From contig ML677326.1 of the NCBI GenBank assembly GCA_007922305.1, forward strand, positions 57,282,446-57,346,445: a DNA stretch of 64,000 bases, given 5' to 3'. The DNA comes from Dermatemys mawii. Lineage: Eukaryota > Chordata > Testudines > Dermatemydidae. Made by a program: the position numbers and the translations under genes. Positions within the stretch are counted from its first letter, which is position 1, and every line of letters starts with the position of its first letter. The notes beneath the pieces were generated by a model, which saw only the letters and a program-made list of their open reading frames with translations, ran no database searches and was not told the origin of the DNA. Positions 63,477 through 64,000 of the stretch are shown one piece after another.

Positions 63477-64000
63477 TCGGCTGCGCAACAAACAGTTTAA
63501 ACTCAAAGCTAATAAAAGCCAGTGGAAGGGGAAAACTCACTGTCACATGTTTGTTGTTTGTCTTCCTCTCCTCCTCCAGCCAGGCTGCCCACAAGGCTAG
63601 GCTCTGCATTTCCCCGACCCTTCCACTCAGCACGGGGTGCAGCAGCAGCTCCGCTCTAGCTTGTAGCAGGAAGTGGGGGCTGTCTGAGGGAGAAGCCTCC
63701 CCAGGTAGCCCACTGCTTGCATAGGAACAGTTTAAAAAAAATGAAGAAGATGGTGGGAAGATGTGTCCTGATGATCAGGGTTTATTCTGGGCAAAGCAAT
63801 TTTGCTGAAACAACTAAAGATTCACAGGGAAAGCAAATAGCCTGATAGACAAAACTACAAAGGCACTGGAGGGGAAAACTGGATATTCAGGCAAATTATT
63901 GTGTCTCCTTGGAAAGAAATAATAGCTTTCATTCCACCCTCTTTATATATAAAGTGAAACATCTGAAATATCCTTAGGACATAGGGGCTCAGATCTCTTT

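Larger units (their letters stand above)
62740..64000. other. Intron 34 (partial)
   Basis: Contains the GC-rich hAT copy at 62890-63365 and a hairpin MITE at 63371-63476. The remaining sequence to the window end shows no exon; the human C-terminal block after PLSKI has no match here. Confidence 0.5.

Noticed and set aside
62992..63724. Long overlapping open frames (over 200 codons) on both strands
   Set aside because: They lie in a GC-rich hAT copy where stops are rare by composition, have Pro/Ala/Gly-biased text on one strand and mirror frames on the other, and match no protein family.
1..64000. CRISPR arrays, operons, tRNA or rRNA genes
   Set aside because: This is intron-rich vertebrate DNA; no regularly spaced repeats, no cloverleaf RNA genes and no rRNA sequence were seen.

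Overview
The window is vertebrate nuclear DNA, most likely from a turtle. It is AT-rich, intron-dense and littered with decayed interspersed repeats. These include CR1 LINE fragments with the typical reptile/bird 3' end, a Tx1/L1-like LINE, a PIF/Harbinger transposon, many hAT and Harbinger MITEs of types that I associate with turtle genomes, MIR/L2-like fragments and a solo LTR. The turtle assignment rests on repeat style and on the protein sequence of the one gene; a crocodilian is less likely but not excluded.

The window holds essentially one gene: DDX60, an interferon-inducible Ski2-like DExD/H-box RNA helicase, on the + strand. I could place 33 consecutive coding exons, from the ATG at 6447 to the donor after 62739. 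All have AG/GT boundaries, and the reading phase is consistent at every junction. Together they encode about 1625 residues. The last roughly 140 residues and the 3' end lie beyond 64000. Helicase motifs are split as follows: motif I (APTSSGKT) in exon 17, motif II (DEVH) across the exon 19/20 junction, motif III (SAT) in exon 20, motif V in exon 29 and motif VI across the exon 29/30 junction. Exons 2-16 encode the N-terminal region, which carries PIN/NYN-like acidic motifs. Exons 31-34 encode the start of the C-terminal region.

Layout. 1-4620: upstream flank, dominated by a fossil PIF/Harbinger element with its transposase on + and its Myb-like accessory ORF on -, plus a Harbinger MITE. 4620-4990: CpG-rich promoter with an ISRE/IRF-like site and probably the non-coding first exon. 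5000-36960: 5' UTR/start exon and exons 3-16, with introns carrying a solo LTR, hAT elements and CR1s. 36960-43150: first RecA lobe. 43326-43650: a candidate alternative terminal exon, with a strong acceptor, an in-phase 66-codon frame, a stop, AATAAA and a GT-rich element. 43928-55081: linker and second RecA lobe. 55200-57050: antisense Tx1/L1-like LINE. 57325-62739: C-terminal exons. 62740-64000: intron with a GC-rich hAT copy.

The most interesting points are the candidate truncating terminal exon, a 73-residue acidic N-terminal extension preceded by three uORFs, the ISRE-like promoter site beside a Harbinger fossil, and several TE insertions whose target-site duplications can be read directly.
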